NCBI GenBank assembly: GCA_020846745.1
Contig: JADLDI010000082.1
Location: 34,854 to 98,853, forward strand
DNA length: 64,000 nucleotides
From: Bryobacterales bacterium
GTDB taxonomy: Bacteria > Acidobacteriota > Terriglobia > Bryobacterales > Bryobacteraceae
Reading direction: 5' to 3'
The notes under the pieces were generated by a model. That model had not been told where the DNA came from and made no database searches. It saw nothing but the letters and a program-made list of their open reading frames with translations. Of this stretch, positions 9,200 through 17,988 are shown piece after piece (the stretch's first letter is position 1; each line of letters starts with the position of its first letter). The position numbers and the translations under genes are program-made.

Positions 9200-9895
9200 A
9201 TGCGAAAGAGGGTCTCGCTCTTCGTCACGTGCATCGTCGATCAGGCTTTTCCCCGCGTTGGGCTCGCGGTGGCCGACATCCTGGAGCAGTTGGGATACGA
9301 GGTGGAGTTCCCCGATGGCCAGACATGCTGCGGGCAGCCGGCCTTCAACTCAGGCTATTGGGAAGAGGCCAAGCCGGTCGCCAGGCATTTCCTCAAGGTC
9401 TTTGAAAAATCCGACTATATCATCGTGCCGTCGGGCTCGTGTGCGTCGATGGTCTGCCACCACTATGGCGAACTCCTGGGCCATCACGAGTCCCGTGTCT
9501 GGGAGTTCTCCAAGTTCCTTACCGAAGTGGCCGGGGTCGACGACCTCGGCGCCCGGTTTCCCCACACCGTTACCTATCACGACAGTTGCCACGCGCTGCG
9601 CGAGTTGGGCGTGAAAGCCGGTCCACGCAAGCTGCTTTCGAATGTCCGCGGGCTCGAACTGCGCGAGATGGAAGCCGCGGAAGAGTGCTGCGGCTTCGGG
9701 GGCACGTTCTCGGTCAAGTTCGGAGACGTGTCGGGCGGCATGGCCAAAACCAAAATCGAATCCATCCACCGGACCGGCGCCGAATTTGTCGTATCGGTGG
9801 ATTCCAGTTGCCTGATGCAATTGCAAGGCACTTTGTCGAGGGCGGGATCGAACGTACGTTGTATTCACCTGGCTGAGGTGTTAGCGAGTCGCTAG
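9200..9895 (+). CDS. lutA: L-lactate utilisation protein LutA (CCG-domain Fe-S subunit)
   Basis: 231 residues. Subunit of the LutABC complex that oxidises L-lactate to pyruvate. It contains two CCG-type cysteine domains: first around TCCGQPAFNSG with the SGSCASM cluster, second around DSCHALRELG and ECCGFGGTFSVKF, which ligate an Fe-S cofactor in this family. The ATG at 9200 gives the standard N-terminus (RVSLFVTCIVDQ); upstream in-frame extensions are unrelated. It is the first gene of a tight operon with lutB (4-bp gap) and lutC (1-bp gap). Confidence 0.94.
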   Translation: MRKRVSLFVTCIVDQAFPRVGLAVADILEQLGYEVEFPDGQTCCGQPAFNSGYWEEAKPVARHFLKVFEKSDYIIVPSGSCASMVCHHYGELLGHHESRVWEFSKFLTEVAGVDDLGARFPHTVTYHDSCHALRELGVKAGPRKLLSNVRGLELREMEAAEECCGFGGTFSVKFGDVSGGMAKTKIESIHRTGAEFVVSVDSSCLMQLQGTLSRAGSNVRCIHLAEVLASR

Positions 9896-9899
9896 CTAT

Positions 9900-11366
9900 A
9901 TGAATCCACTACCTGCCGAGCAGTTACGCGAGACACTGAGCGATCCGAAGCTGCAACTGGCAATTTACGACGCCACCGGGCGGTTGATGCAGAAACGTAA
10001 GACTTCCATCCAACCGGAAGTGATCGACGATTTCCAGCAATACCGCGATCAGGCCAACCGCATCAAGAAACACACCATCGAGAACCTGGACTACTACCTC
10101 GAACAACTCGAGCGCAACCTGATCGCCCGCGGCGGTCGGGTCCTGTGGGCTGCCGACGCTGAAGATGCCAAGCGCCAAATCCTCGAACTGGCCCGGCAGA
10201 AAGGCGTCCGCAAGATCGTCAAATCCAAATCGATGACCACCGAGGAAATCGACTTGAACGAGAGCCTTGAACACGCCCACATCGAGGTGGTCGAGACCGA
10301 CCTCGGCGAGTACATCATCCAACTCGCCCACGAGCGGCCCTATCATATCGTCGCCCCCGCCCTGCACAAAACCCGCTACCAGGTGGCGGACCTGTTTACG
10401 GAAAAGCTCGGCGTTGAGCGCGAAGAGGTCATCGAAAAGCAGACCATGATCGCCCGCCGTGTCCTCCGCGAAAAGTTCCTCGCCGGCGAGATGGGCATGA
10501 CCGGCGCCAACTTCCTGATCGCCGACTCCGGCGCCGTCGTCGTCATCGAAAACGAAGGCAACGCCCGCCTGAGTTCCTCCGCCCCGCGCATTCAGGTGGC
10601 CGTGGCCGGTATCGAGAAATTGATCCCCCGCGCTCAGGACCTGGCCACTTTCCTCAAAGTTTTGGGCCGGTCCGCCACCGGGCAACCTCTTACGGTTTAC
10701 ACTTCGTTCCTTTCCGGACCGCGCCGCCCCGGCGAAATCGACGGTCCCGAAGAGTTCTATCTCGTGCTGATCGACAACGGCCGCACGCGCGTGCTTGCCG
10801 ATAAGGACAAGCGCCAGTCGCTCTACTGCATCCGCTGCGGCGCCTGCTTGAACCACTGCCCGGTCTACCGCAAAATCGGCGGCCACAACTACCCGTGGGT
10901 CTACTCCGGACCCATCGGAGCCATCCTCTCGCCCCAGTTCCACGGCGTCGCCAAAGACCCGTGGCTCCCGTACGCGTCATCCCTGTGCGGCGCCTGCGCC
11001 GAAGTCTGTCCCGTCAAAATCGAGATTCCCAAGATCCTGCTGGAACTGCGCCGCGAGGTCACCGAAGAGAAAACCAGGCAAGGCAAAACCGGCTTTGAGA
11101 AACTCGCCTTCCGCATCTGGTCGTGGGTGATGTGCCGCCCGAGCCTGTACGAATTCGGCGCTTCGGCCGGCGGCGCACTGTTCGGCGGCGCCACCGAGTG
11201 GCTGAAAAAATCACCGCTCCCCATCAAAGTCCCACCTCTGGAGAACTGGCTCGCCCATCGCGACCTCCCGCCCCCGCCGCCCCGCTCGTTCCGCCAGCTA
11301 TGGCGCGAACGCCAGGCGCTGCGGGACCGGACGGGTGGCGCTCCGGGAAAGGACCAGTTGCACTAA
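9900..11366 (+). CDS. lutB: L-lactate utilisation protein LutB (4Fe-4S subunit)
   Basis: 488 residues. Central iron-sulfur subunit of LutABC. The N-terminal LUD domain (~60-300) contains GMTGANFLIADSGAVV and NEGNARL; two ferredoxin-type 4Fe-4S sites follow (CIRCGACLNHCPVY and CGACAEVCPVKI), and a C-terminal helical region with LWRERQALR. Length and order match known LutB proteins. Cytoplasmic; electrons probably pass to the quinone pool through the complex, as for the family. Confidence 0.95.
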   Translation: MNPLPAEQLRETLSDPKLQLAIYDATGRLMQKRKTSIQPEVIDDFQQYRDQANRIKKHTIENLDYYLEQLERNLIARGGRVLWAADAEDAKRQILELARQKGVRKIVKSKSMTTEEIDLNESLEHAHIEVVETDLGEYIIQLAHERPYHIVAPALHKTRYQVADLFTEKLGVEREEVIEKQTMIARRVLREKFLAGEMGMTGANFLIADSGAVVVIENEGNARLSSSAPRIQVAVAGIEKLIPRAQDLATFLKVLGRSATGQPLTVYTSFLSGPRRPGEIDGPEEFYLVLIDNGRTRVLADKDKRQSLYCIRCGACLNHCPVYRKIGGHNYPWVYSGPIGAILSPQFHGVAKDPWLPYASSLCGACAEVCPVKIEIPKILLELRREVTEEKTRQGKTGFEKLAFRIWSWVMCRPSLYEFGASAGGALFGGATEWLKKSPLPIKVPPLENWLAHRDLPPPPPRSFRQLWRERQALRDRTGGAPGKDQLH

Positions 11367-11367
11367 C

Positions 11368-12000
11368 ATGTCCCGCGAACACGTCCTCCAGAAGGTCCGC
11401 TCCGCCCTCGGCCGGTCGGAAGGCCAGGCGCCTCCGCCGATTCCCCCGCCGCTCATGCACCCGCCCGAAATGCACACCGACGTGCGCATCGACAAGTTCT
11501 GCGCAGCGCTTGAAGCCCTTAACGGCAAGACCCACCGCGCCACCTCCCCCGGCGCGGCCCGCGCCTATGTCGAGACCGCCCTCGCCGGCCGCGATGCCGT
11601 GGCCTCTAACGCCCCGTTTCTCAAGGACTGCGGAATCACCAACCTTCCGCGCGTAGCCTCCGGTATTACCGACCGGCTCGAATTGCGCGAACTCTGCGCC
11701 ACCCGCGGCGTTGGGATCAGTTCCGCCGATTACGCCCTCGCCGATACAGGCACGCTCGTCATGCTCTCTTCCAACGAAGAGGCGCGCATGATCTCGCTGC
11801 TGCCGCCCTGCCACATCGCCGTCGTTTCGCGCGAACGCATCCTCTCCAGTCTCGACGAGTTGTTCACCATCCTGCCCCTGCCGGCCGACCGCTCCAGTTC
11901 GATGGTCCTCATCACCGGACCCTCCCGAACGGCCGATATTGAACAGTTTCTCGTTCGCGGCGTTCATGGCCCCGGCGAAATCCATGTTGTGATCGTATGA
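11368..12000 (+). CDS. lutC: L-lactate utilisation protein LutC
   Basis: 210 residues from the ATG at 11368, one base after the lutB stop. LUD-domain protein: the conserved core is ISSADYALADTGTLV, followed by SLLPPCHIAVV and a C-terminal GPSRTADIEQFLVRGVHGP, all typical of LutC. It completes the lactate oxidation operon. Its TGA overlaps the ATG of the next gene, so the downstream barrel protein is translationally coupled to it. Confidence 0.94.
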   Translation: MSREHVLQKVRSALGRSEGQAPPPIPPPLMHPPEMHTDVRIDKFCAALEALNGKTHRATSPGAARAYVETALAGRDAVASNAPFLKDCGITNLPRVASGITDRLELRELCATRGVGISSADYALADTGTLVMLSSNEEARMISLLPPCHIAVVSRERILSSLDELFTILPLPADRSSSMVLITGPSRTADIEQFLVRGVHGPGEIHVVIV

Positions 12001-12581
12001 TGCGGCTGGTTTTGTTGATCATGTTGCTAAGCCTGCCCCTGGCGGCGCAGGTTTTTGAAATGGGCGTCACCGGCGGCGTGAACCGCCATTCCGGCAAAGA
12101 GATCGGGACCTTCCGCGTGGCCGACACCGCTTCCATCACACTCGAAGACGGCTGGCGGATCGGCTTCCGCATGACCTTCAACAATTGGCGGTTCTTCGGC
12201 CACGAACTCGGCTACGCCTACAACCGCACCCAGTTCCGGCTGAACGACGTCGAACCCATCGAGTACGGCACCGCCATCCACCAGGGCTTCCATAACTTCC
12301 TCGTGTACGCAACGCCCGAAGGCTCGCGCGTGCGCCCCTTCGCCGCCGGCGGCGGGCACTTCTCCAACTTCATCTGGCCCGGACAATCGGTCAGTTACGG
12401 CGGCGGATCGACGAAATTCGGCGTCAACTACGGCGCCGGCGTAAAAGTAAAGATCACCCCGATCTTCGCCATCCGCCTCGATGTCCGCCAATACCTGACC
12501 GGCAAACCCTTCGACCTGCCAAACCAGACCGGCAAGTTCCGCCAAAACGAGATCTCAGCGGGATTTTCGCTTATTTTGTAA
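11997..12581 (+). CDS. Small outer-membrane beta-barrel protein coupled to lutABC
   Basis: 194 residues. Signal peptide at 1-18 (LVLLIMLLSLPLAA, cleaved after AQ), then alternating amphipathic strands with aromatic ends typical of an 8-stranded OmpA/OmpW-size barrel (for example WRIGFRMTFNNWRFFGHELGYAYN and FGVNYGAGVKVK). The start overlaps lutC by 4 bp (ATGA), pointing to co-expression with lactate use. A role in outer-membrane passage of organic acids is possible but not shown. Confidence 0.75.
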   Translation: MMRLVLLIMLLSLPLAAQVFEMGVTGGVNRHSGKEIGTFRVADTASITLEDGWRIGFRMTFNNWRFFGHELGYAYNRTQFRLNDVEPIEYGTAIHQGFHNFLVYATPEGSRVRPFAAGGGHFSNFIWPGQSVSYGGGSTKFGVNYGAGVKVKITPIFAIRLDVRQYLTGKPFDLPNQTGKFRQNEISAGFSLIL

Positions 12582-12629
12582 GCCCCAAGATGGCTCTGCC
12601 CTTCTCCCCTCGACGGGAGCCGCTGGGGC
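12582..12629. terminator. Stem-loop between convergent genes
   Basis: Arms GCCCCA (12582-12587) and TGGGGC (12624-12629) close a second inner stem GGCTC/GAGCC. The element sits exactly between the end of the barrel gene and the end of the minus-strand lipase gene. No T run follows on either strand, so terminator function is a positional inference. Confidence 0.4.
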
Positions 12630-12640
12630 AACAGACCGGT

Positions 12641-13939
12641 TTACTCTTCCGGAACCTGTACGAAGAACTCGTCTTCGCCCAGCGCGCGCCCGTCCATGGC
12701 GACAAACCGCAACCGGTACTCGCCCGGAGTGTCTGGCGCGTCCATTGAGATCTGGATGTGTTCCGCGACAGCTCCGCCAACGGTCACCGCCAGGGGTGGT
12801 CCGGCCGGAGTTTCTATACCGGCATCCACTCTTATCGTCTGTAAGTGTCCCTCCACGGAACTCACTCCCGCGGACACCGACAACAGCACGACCATGCGCT
12901 GAGCGGGCTCCACCACCGTGTCCTTTACGGCCACTTCCACCTCTTCGACCACGGCAAGCGTGCCCGTATAGCCCAGCAGAACGGCCAGCACCTGGCGCAG
13001 ATCCTGATTCTTATAGATCTCGCCATGCTCCCCGCCGACAAATGCGCCTTGGACGCCGTTGGCGAGCGACGACCATGTCGGCACGGTGCCGTCGCCGCCG
13101 TCTTTCACGTCGATCCGATCGAGATTGGCCGGATTGCGGACGTCGATCCTCACCCCCGTGGTTGTCTCCATCCGTGTCCCCGAAAAGAAGAAATAGCGAA
13201 CATCGGCGGGCCGCCGCGCCAGATCCATCGACTGATGAAACGCCATGGACGAAGCAAGATTCGAAAGACTCAACCCCAGCGCCGCTGCCAGGCTTCCTAA
13301 CTGCAAAGGTGTGTAGCGCGAACTCACATCCGCGTTCCAGAAGCAGGGCTCCCACTCAGGCGGTAGCAACTCGTACACGGCGGGGAAGCGATCGTCGCTT
13401 GCCACCTCCTTCACCTGCGGCCCGGTCAGGAACACCTTCCGGTCGTAACCGAGGATGGCCGGCAACGCCATCGGAGAACCGCGATGCGGTGTGCCGAGCG
13501 TTATCAGTGCCCGCACTTTCGCGAACGCCGCGCGGTGATCGAACCGGCGCGATTCCAGGTAGTGTCGGCAGACCAGACCGCCCATGGAGTGCCCGATAAG
13601 TATGACCTCCGTATCGTCGCGGATGCGGTCGAGCCGATCCGCCAACGCCTCAGCGGCTTTGAAATTCGACCGGCGCCAGTCATAGGGCAACGGAACGAGC
13701 GTGCCGTCGCTTTCATGAAAGCCGCACTTCTCCAGCGTCTTCATCAACGCCTGATACTGCGTGGAAATCGAAACGGACCGAATAATGTCTGTCGCGACAA
13801 GATCGTCCGACATCAACTCGCGCAGCTTCTTGTAACCGAAGATGAAGTCCTTCGGACTGCCGGGCCAGATCACCTGCCCGCCAAGCGCCAGCACCGATCC
13901 CATGATGCCGGGCACGAAGACAACCGTTTGTTTGCTCAT
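12641..13939 (-). CDS. Cytosolic LCAT-like alpha/beta hydrolase (predicted lipase/phospholipase)
   Basis: 432 residues. The protein starts directly with the hydrolase core (VVFVPGIMGS, the oxyanion region of lecithin:cholesterol acyltransferase-like enzymes) and has no signal peptide. PYDWRRS at ~85-91 is another LCAT-family mark. Catalytic triad candidates are Ser118 in GHSMGG, Asp283 in GDGTVP, and His305 in GEHGEIY. After ~335 a beta-rich domain of ~95 residues follows, possibly Ig-like. It is the last gene of a three-gene cassette, overlapping the 170-residue protein by 4 bp. Known relatives act on phospholipids or esters; the context with a caspase-like protease suggests an effector that attacks the cell's own membrane lipids, an inference. 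Confidence 0.82.
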   Translation of the reverse strand: MSKQTVVFVPGIMGSVLALGGQVIWPGSPKDFIFGYKKLRELMSDDLVATDIIRSVSISTQYQALMKTLEKCGFHESDGTLVPLPYDWRRSNFKAAEALADRLDRIRDDTEVILIGHSMGGLVCRHYLESRRFDHRAAFAKVRALITLGTPHRGSPMALPAILGYDRKVFLTGPQVKEVASDDRFPAVYELLPPEWEPCFWNADVSSRYTPLQLGSLAAALGLSLSNLASSMAFHQSMDLARRPADVRYFFFSGTRMETTTGVRIDVRNPANLDRIDVKDGGDGTVPTWSSLANGVQGAFVGGEHGEIYKNQDLRQVLAVLLGYTGTLAVVEEVEVAVKDTVVEPAQRMVVLLSVSAGVSSVEGHLQTIRVDAGIETPAGPPLAVTVGGAVAEHIQISMDAPDTPGEYRLRFVAMDGRALGEDEFFVQVPEE

Positions 13940-14448
13940 CCAGGTACGATCTCTCGTTTCTTGATTACCCCGGCCAGCACCGGAACAAGGCCGAACGCCA
14001 GCTCAACAATCTTGGCGTCGTTTCTTGGCTTCCGTTTGCGTTTTGCGAAATGCTGCTCCATCGAGACGATCGCGACACGGCCTTCGCGGTGGCTCATAGG
14101 GTTCGGCGCGGCGAGTTGCCACGGCGTAAACGCAATTAACTCGTCCAATCCGAGATGTTCAGCGACGCGCGCCGCATGCGGCACGAGTTCGCCGGCCAGC
14201 AGCCGAGGCTTGTCGTCTTCAAACTGCGAGCCGGCGGCAACCACACCGATCGGTACCGGCGCGACTACCGCGTGAACGTTGATGAGCGGCATGCGGCCGA
14301 TCTTCGCGAGCATAGCGGGCAGGTCGCCCAAAATCAGTTCCAGATCCCACAGCCCGACCTCCTTAACGGCAACGAATCCCCGCAAACGGTGCTCCGCCCG
14401 CCGCGCTTCCGACTGGCTCGAATACAAAAGGACCTTGGGCTGGCTCAT
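13936..14448 (-). CDS. Unrecognised 170-residue protein of the CHAT-lipase cassette
   Basis: 170 residues, not assigned to any family I know. No signal peptide, TM segment or obvious catalytic motif. Visible features: an N-terminal strand (PKVLLYSS) followed by charged SQSEARRAEHRLRG, a central hydrophobic run INVHAVVAPVPIGVVAAG, and a basic KRKRKPRND segment near residue 140. It is translationally coupled on both sides by 4-bp ATGA overlaps, to the CHAT protease gene upstream and the lipase gene downstream. Such tight coupling suggests the three proteins act together; adaptor, inhibitor or protease substrate are all possible. Confidence 0.75.
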   Translation of the reverse strand: MSQPKVLLYSSQSEARRAEHRLRGFVAVKEVGLWDLELILGDLPAMLAKIGRMPLINVHAVVAPVPIGVVAAGSQFEDDKPRLLAGELVPHAARVAEHLGLDELIAFTPWQLAAPNPMSHREGRVAIVSMEQHFAKRKRKPRNDAKIVELAFGLVPVLAGVIKKREIVPG

Positions 14449-15518
14449 AGGGCATCATCCTCCTGTTCCTCAAACAGGTGCGTCACCTGGTAATGCCGGT
14501 AAAGCACCGGAATCGCCCACTCGAACGAACGTAGGTCCCCGGCAAGTTGCAGACGCCCTTCCACCATGGCCCGGTCGATGTCGCCGTCACGCAACAGGCC
14601 GCGGTAGAGACCCCCAACAAACGCCGCCACCGTGTTATTCGGAACGGGTAACTGGTTGGCCACCACGGCAGGAATGCCTTCCCGGATCAACACGGCGGAG
14701 AGGACCGCAAAGTCGTCTTCGAACTTGCCGTCCGCCGTCGAGCACGCCGATAGAACCACCATCCGCAGGCCCAGGCCGGAAACCAGGCGTCCGAACTCAG
14801 GAGCCTCCATAAAATCGCCGGCGCGCGTCTTGGGATTTATGAATACCAACCGCCCCACGCCCTCGGGCGACACATCGCCGTGACCCGAAAAATGGAGGAT
14901 GTCGAACCGGTTTTCGGCCAGCGCGTCGCGAAACGACTTCTTCGTTGCGCCGTCCACCACCGTAAACTTAAACCGCTTCGGCAGGTGCTGGCGAAACGCG
15001 TACTCAAGCGATGCTTTCACCGATTCAAAGTCGACCGCCACCTGATCCCGGGGCGACGCGGAAACAAACAGCACCCTAACCGTTGCGTTCAGCGCAATCG
15101 CACGCGGCGCCGCATGGCCCTCGGCCGATACAATACGCGCCAGCATCCGTTCCCGCCGCGGCCCGCACAGGATGCCCGGCTCCTGCATCATCTCCCAGGG
15201 CAGGGAAGTCAGAAGCGGATGAGTGGATAGGATCTGCAGCCGCACGTCCGATTCCGGCAGCCGTTCCCAAAGCTCCTTCACATCGTCACGGACCAGAAAT
15301 CCAAACAGGTTCTGGCCGAACGCCACGCATTCCTCAGGCGAAGGTACAGGAGGTACACCACGGACGGCGCGTTCCAATAGGTCCCGGAACGCATTGAGCG
15401 CCTCCGCTTCCCATAGAGGCGCCACCGCTGTCGCGAAATCTCCGTTCGCGCGTGCCAGAACGAGCGCCGCTTCGGGCGACTTCGTATCCAGCAACGCCAA
15501 GTCGAGAACCGGAGCCAT
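14445..15518 (-). CDS. CHAT-domain caspase-like protease
   Basis: 357 residues. The C-terminal ~220 residues form a CHAT domain, a caspase-fold cysteine protease. The His/Cys dyad is visible: His213 in ILHFSGHG and Cys259 in VVLSACSTADG. The start of the fold contains VRVLFVSASPRD, and TSLPWEMM lies upstream. The N-terminal ~130 residues are helical and contain no TPR that I can identify. Related proteases (TPR-CHAT of type III-E CRISPR, separase and gasdermin-activating proteases) are switched on by a partner and cleave a specific protein. First gene of the cassette; the promoter should lie in the 90 bp shared with the divergent transporter gene. Confidence 0.88.
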   Translation of the reverse strand: MAPVLDLALLDTKSPEAALVLARANGDFATAVAPLWEAEALNAFRDLLERAVRGVPPVPSPEECVAFGQNLFGFLVRDDVKELWERLPESDVRLQILSTHPLLTSLPWEMMQEPGILCGPRRERMLARIVSAEGHAAPRAIALNATVRVLFVSASPRDQVAVDFESVKASLEYAFRQHLPKRFKFTVVDGATKKSFRDALAENRFDILHFSGHGDVSPEGVGRLVFINPKTRAGDFMEAPEFGRLVSGLGLRMVVLSACSTADGKFEDDFAVLSAVLIREGIPAVVANQLPVPNNTVAAFVGGLYRGLLRDGDIDRAMVEGRLQLAGDLRSFEWAIPVLYRHYQVTHLFEEQEDDAL

Positions 15519-15608
15519 GCTGAATCAAAAGAGTACCGCATTCGCCGGTCGCGCTTCCAGGAGTGCGCTACTGTAAACGGTTTACCTCGTAGCGTATAAG
15601 GAGATCGT

Positions 15609-16640
15609 GTGAATCCGATAGTTAGCGCGATTGGCTGGCATATGGTCGGGGCCCTGTCCGCCGCATCGTTTTATGCTCCCATCGGCAAGGTCCGCAAATG
15701 GTCTTGGGAGACCACCTGGGCGGTGGCCGGCATCTTCTCCTGGGTTCTGTTGCCCATTGGTGTCAGCTTCTTCTTCCTGCCCGATTTCACCGCGTTCTAC
15801 GCAGGTATCGACTCGAATACCCTGTGGAAGGCCTTCCTGTTCGGTTGTATGTGGGGCGTGGGCAACGTCAGCTACGGGCTGACGATGCGCTACATGGGCA
15901 TGGCGCTCGGCATCGGCATCGCCATCGGCACCACCCTGGTGGTGGGTACCTTGATGCCGCCGTTCCTGCATGGACAGTTCCTGTTCCTGTTCACCTCGCG
16001 CAGCGGATTGATCACGCTCGCCGGTATCCTGGTCGCATTGATTGGTGTTGCCGTTGTAACGTACGCCGGGCATCAAAAGGAAGTGAAACTCGGTATCTCC
16101 GCCGGGCAGATCGACGTAAAGAAAGGTCTGCTGCTGGCTGTGCTCTGCGGCATCTTCTCCTCAGGTATGTCTTTTGCCATCGACTCCTCTAAACCCATGG
16201 AAGCGGCGGCGCTCCAGTTAGGCGTACCGCCTTTGTACGCGGCGCTTCCGAGCTACGTCGTCATCATGGGCGGCGGAGCGATCGTCAACTTCGCTTACTG
16301 CATTACCCGCCTGCTGTTCAAGCACGACCTGTCGTTCCGTGCCGATTATTCGCAGCCGGCGGCGACTAACCTGTCCAACTTCCTGCTCGCCGCTACCGGC
16401 GGCATTATGTGGTATCTACAGTTCTTCTTCTACGCCTGGGGAGCAGCCAGCGTTCCGCCTCGCCTGACTTACGTGAATTGGATGCTCCATATGAGCGGCT
16501 ATGTGCTGTTCGGCGGGTTGGTCGGTCTTGCGCTCGGTGAATGGGCCAAGGTGGACCGGCGCACGATCGCTATTCTTTGGATCGGGATCGCCATCATCAT
16601 CCTGGCTGCGAATCTCGTGGGCCTCGGCATGGCCATCTGA
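15609..16640 (+). CDS. RhaT-family sugar/proton symporter
   Basis: 343 residues, about ten transmembrane helices. It matches the L-rhamnose:H+ symporter family (RhaT), including the N-terminal WHMVGALSAASFYAPI and the motif WGVGNVSYGLTMRYMGMALG. The GTG start at 15609 is preceded by a strong AAGGAG. It opens a cluster with two ManD-like enzymes, an esterase and glycosidases, so it probably imports a deoxysugar or sugar acid released from plant polymers. The exact substrate cannot be decided from sequence. Confidence 0.85.
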   Translation: MNPIVSAIGWHMVGALSAASFYAPIGKVRKWSWETTWAVAGIFSWVLLPIGVSFFFLPDFTAFYAGIDSNTLWKAFLFGCMWGVGNVSYGLTMRYMGMALGIGIAIGTTLVVGTLMPPFLHGQFLFLFTSRSGLITLAGILVALIGVAVVTYAGHQKEVKLGISAGQIDVKKGLLLAVLCGIFSSGMSFAIDSSKPMEAAALQLGVPPLYAALPSYVVIMGGGAIVNFAYCITRLLFKHDLSFRADYSQPAATNLSNFLLAATGGIMWYLQFFFYAWGAASVPPRLTYVNWMLHMSGYVLFGGLVGLALGEWAKVDRRTIAILWIGIAIIILAANLVGLGMAI

Positions 16641-16664
16641 AACGGACGATAGAATAGTCGCTCG

Positions 16665-17984
16665 ATGACTCGTCGATCGACGTTCCACGCGACAGCGGCC
16701 GCTGCCGGCCTTTGGGCGAATGCGGGATACGCGCAAGCCGTGCGTGGCCTGCCCGCCCTCAAGATCACCAACGTCAAGGTGTTCGGCGTGTGCCCGCCGT
16801 TTCCGGGGTTCAACCTCAAGGCGTATACGCGGCTGGTGGTCGTCAAAGTCGAAACCTCCGAACCGGGCCTGTATGGCGTCGGCTGCGCCACGTTCACGTT
16901 CCGGCCGGAAGCGGTGATGGCAGCGATCGAGCAATCGATCAAGCCGTTCGTGATAGGCAAAGATCCCGAGCTGATCGAAGACCTGTGGTACGCGATGAAT
17001 GCCAGTTCCCTCTGGCGTAGCGGCCCGGTGCTGCACAACGCGATCAGCGGCATCGACATGGCGTTATGGGATATCCAAGGCAAGCGCGCGCGCATGCCCC
17101 TCTACGATCTGCTGGGCGGCCGGATGCGCGCCGCGGCCCAATGCTATGCCCATGCCGCCGGGCGCGATGCGTCGGAGTGCGCCGAGTCGGTCCGGAAGCT
17201 GATGGCGGAAGGCTATAAGCACATCCGCATCGAACTGTCGGACACGACTGTTCCCGCAACAGACGCCACGATGACCGCGGCCACCCGCGGATTGCCCACG
17301 GCGGCGATGCAGAATAGCGGCCGCTACCTGCGCGAAACGCCCAAGCTGTTCGCCCACATCCGCAAGGCCTGTGGAGACGAGGTGGAACTTCTGCACGATA
17401 TCCACGGCGAACTGCACCCGGCCGAGTGCATCGACATGATCAAGCGCATTGAGCCCTACCGGCCGTACTTCATCGAAGACCCGTTCTATCCCGAAGAAAT
17501 CGGGTTCATGACGCGCCTGCGCCAGGCGACCACGGTACCGATCGCCATCGGCGAAAAGTTCGTGAATAACCACGAGTATGTCGGCCTCATCGCAGATCGG
17601 TTGATCGACTTCATCCGTGTCCACCAATCCTATATAGGCGGCATCACGCGGGCACGTCGGCTGGCGGTGCTGTGCGAGTGGCACGGTGTGCGGACCGCCT
17701 GGCATGCCCCGCGCGACACATCGCCGGTCGGCCACGCCGCCAACGCTCACCTCGACCTGGCCGTCCCGAACTTCGGGATTCAGGAGCGGATCGTCTTCGG
17801 CGACACCGTAGAAGAGATCTTTCCCGGCTGCCCCAAGATCAAGGACGGCATGATGACCGTCACCGGCGCGCCGGGCCTGGGCATTGATATCAACGAGAAA
17901 CTGGCCGCGCGCTTCCCATTGCCCGATGAACCCGGTAACTTCGGTCCCAAGCGGCGGCCCGAAGGTGGAGTAGTGGAGAACTGA
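16665..17984 (+). CDS. Exported ManD-like enolase-superfamily dehydratase, copy 1
   Basis: 439 residues. After an N-terminal export signal (residues ~1-24, ending in YAQA), the protein has the enolase-superfamily capping domain and barrel. Metal ligands fit the mannonate dehydratase group: Asp245 (with His247) in HDIHGEL, Glu271 in FIEDPFYPEE, Glu297 in IGEKF; a His in TAWHAP may be the catalytic acid/base. Members dehydrate sugar acids such as D-mannonate. An exported member is unusual but occurs in this bacterial group. Followed after 4 bp by a paralogue that lacks the first ligand. Confidence 0.85.
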   Translation: MTRRSTFHATAAAAGLWANAGYAQAVRGLPALKITNVKVFGVCPPFPGFNLKAYTRLVVVKVETSEPGLYGVGCATFTFRPEAVMAAIEQSIKPFVIGKDPELIEDLWYAMNASSLWRSGPVLHNAISGIDMALWDIQGKRARMPLYDLLGGRMRAAAQCYAHAAGRDASECAESVRKLMAEGYKHIRIELSDTTVPATDATMTAATRGLPTAAMQNSGRYLRETPKLFAHIRKACGDEVELLHDIHGELHPAECIDMIKRIEPYRPYFIEDPFYPEEIGFMTRLRQATTVPIAIGEKFVNNHEYVGLIADRLIDFIRVHQSYIGGITRARRLAVLCEWHGVRTAWHAPRDTSPVGHAANAHLDLAVPNFGIQERIVFGDTVEEIFPGCPKIKDGMMTVTGAPGLGIDINEKLAARFPLPDEPGNFGPKRRPEGGVVEN

Positions 17985-17988
17985 CACG

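Noticed and set aside
9924..10943. 339-codon minus-strand frame opposite lutB
   Set aside because: lutB is unmistakable with two 4Fe-4S motifs; the antisense frame has low-complexity composition and no ribosome site.
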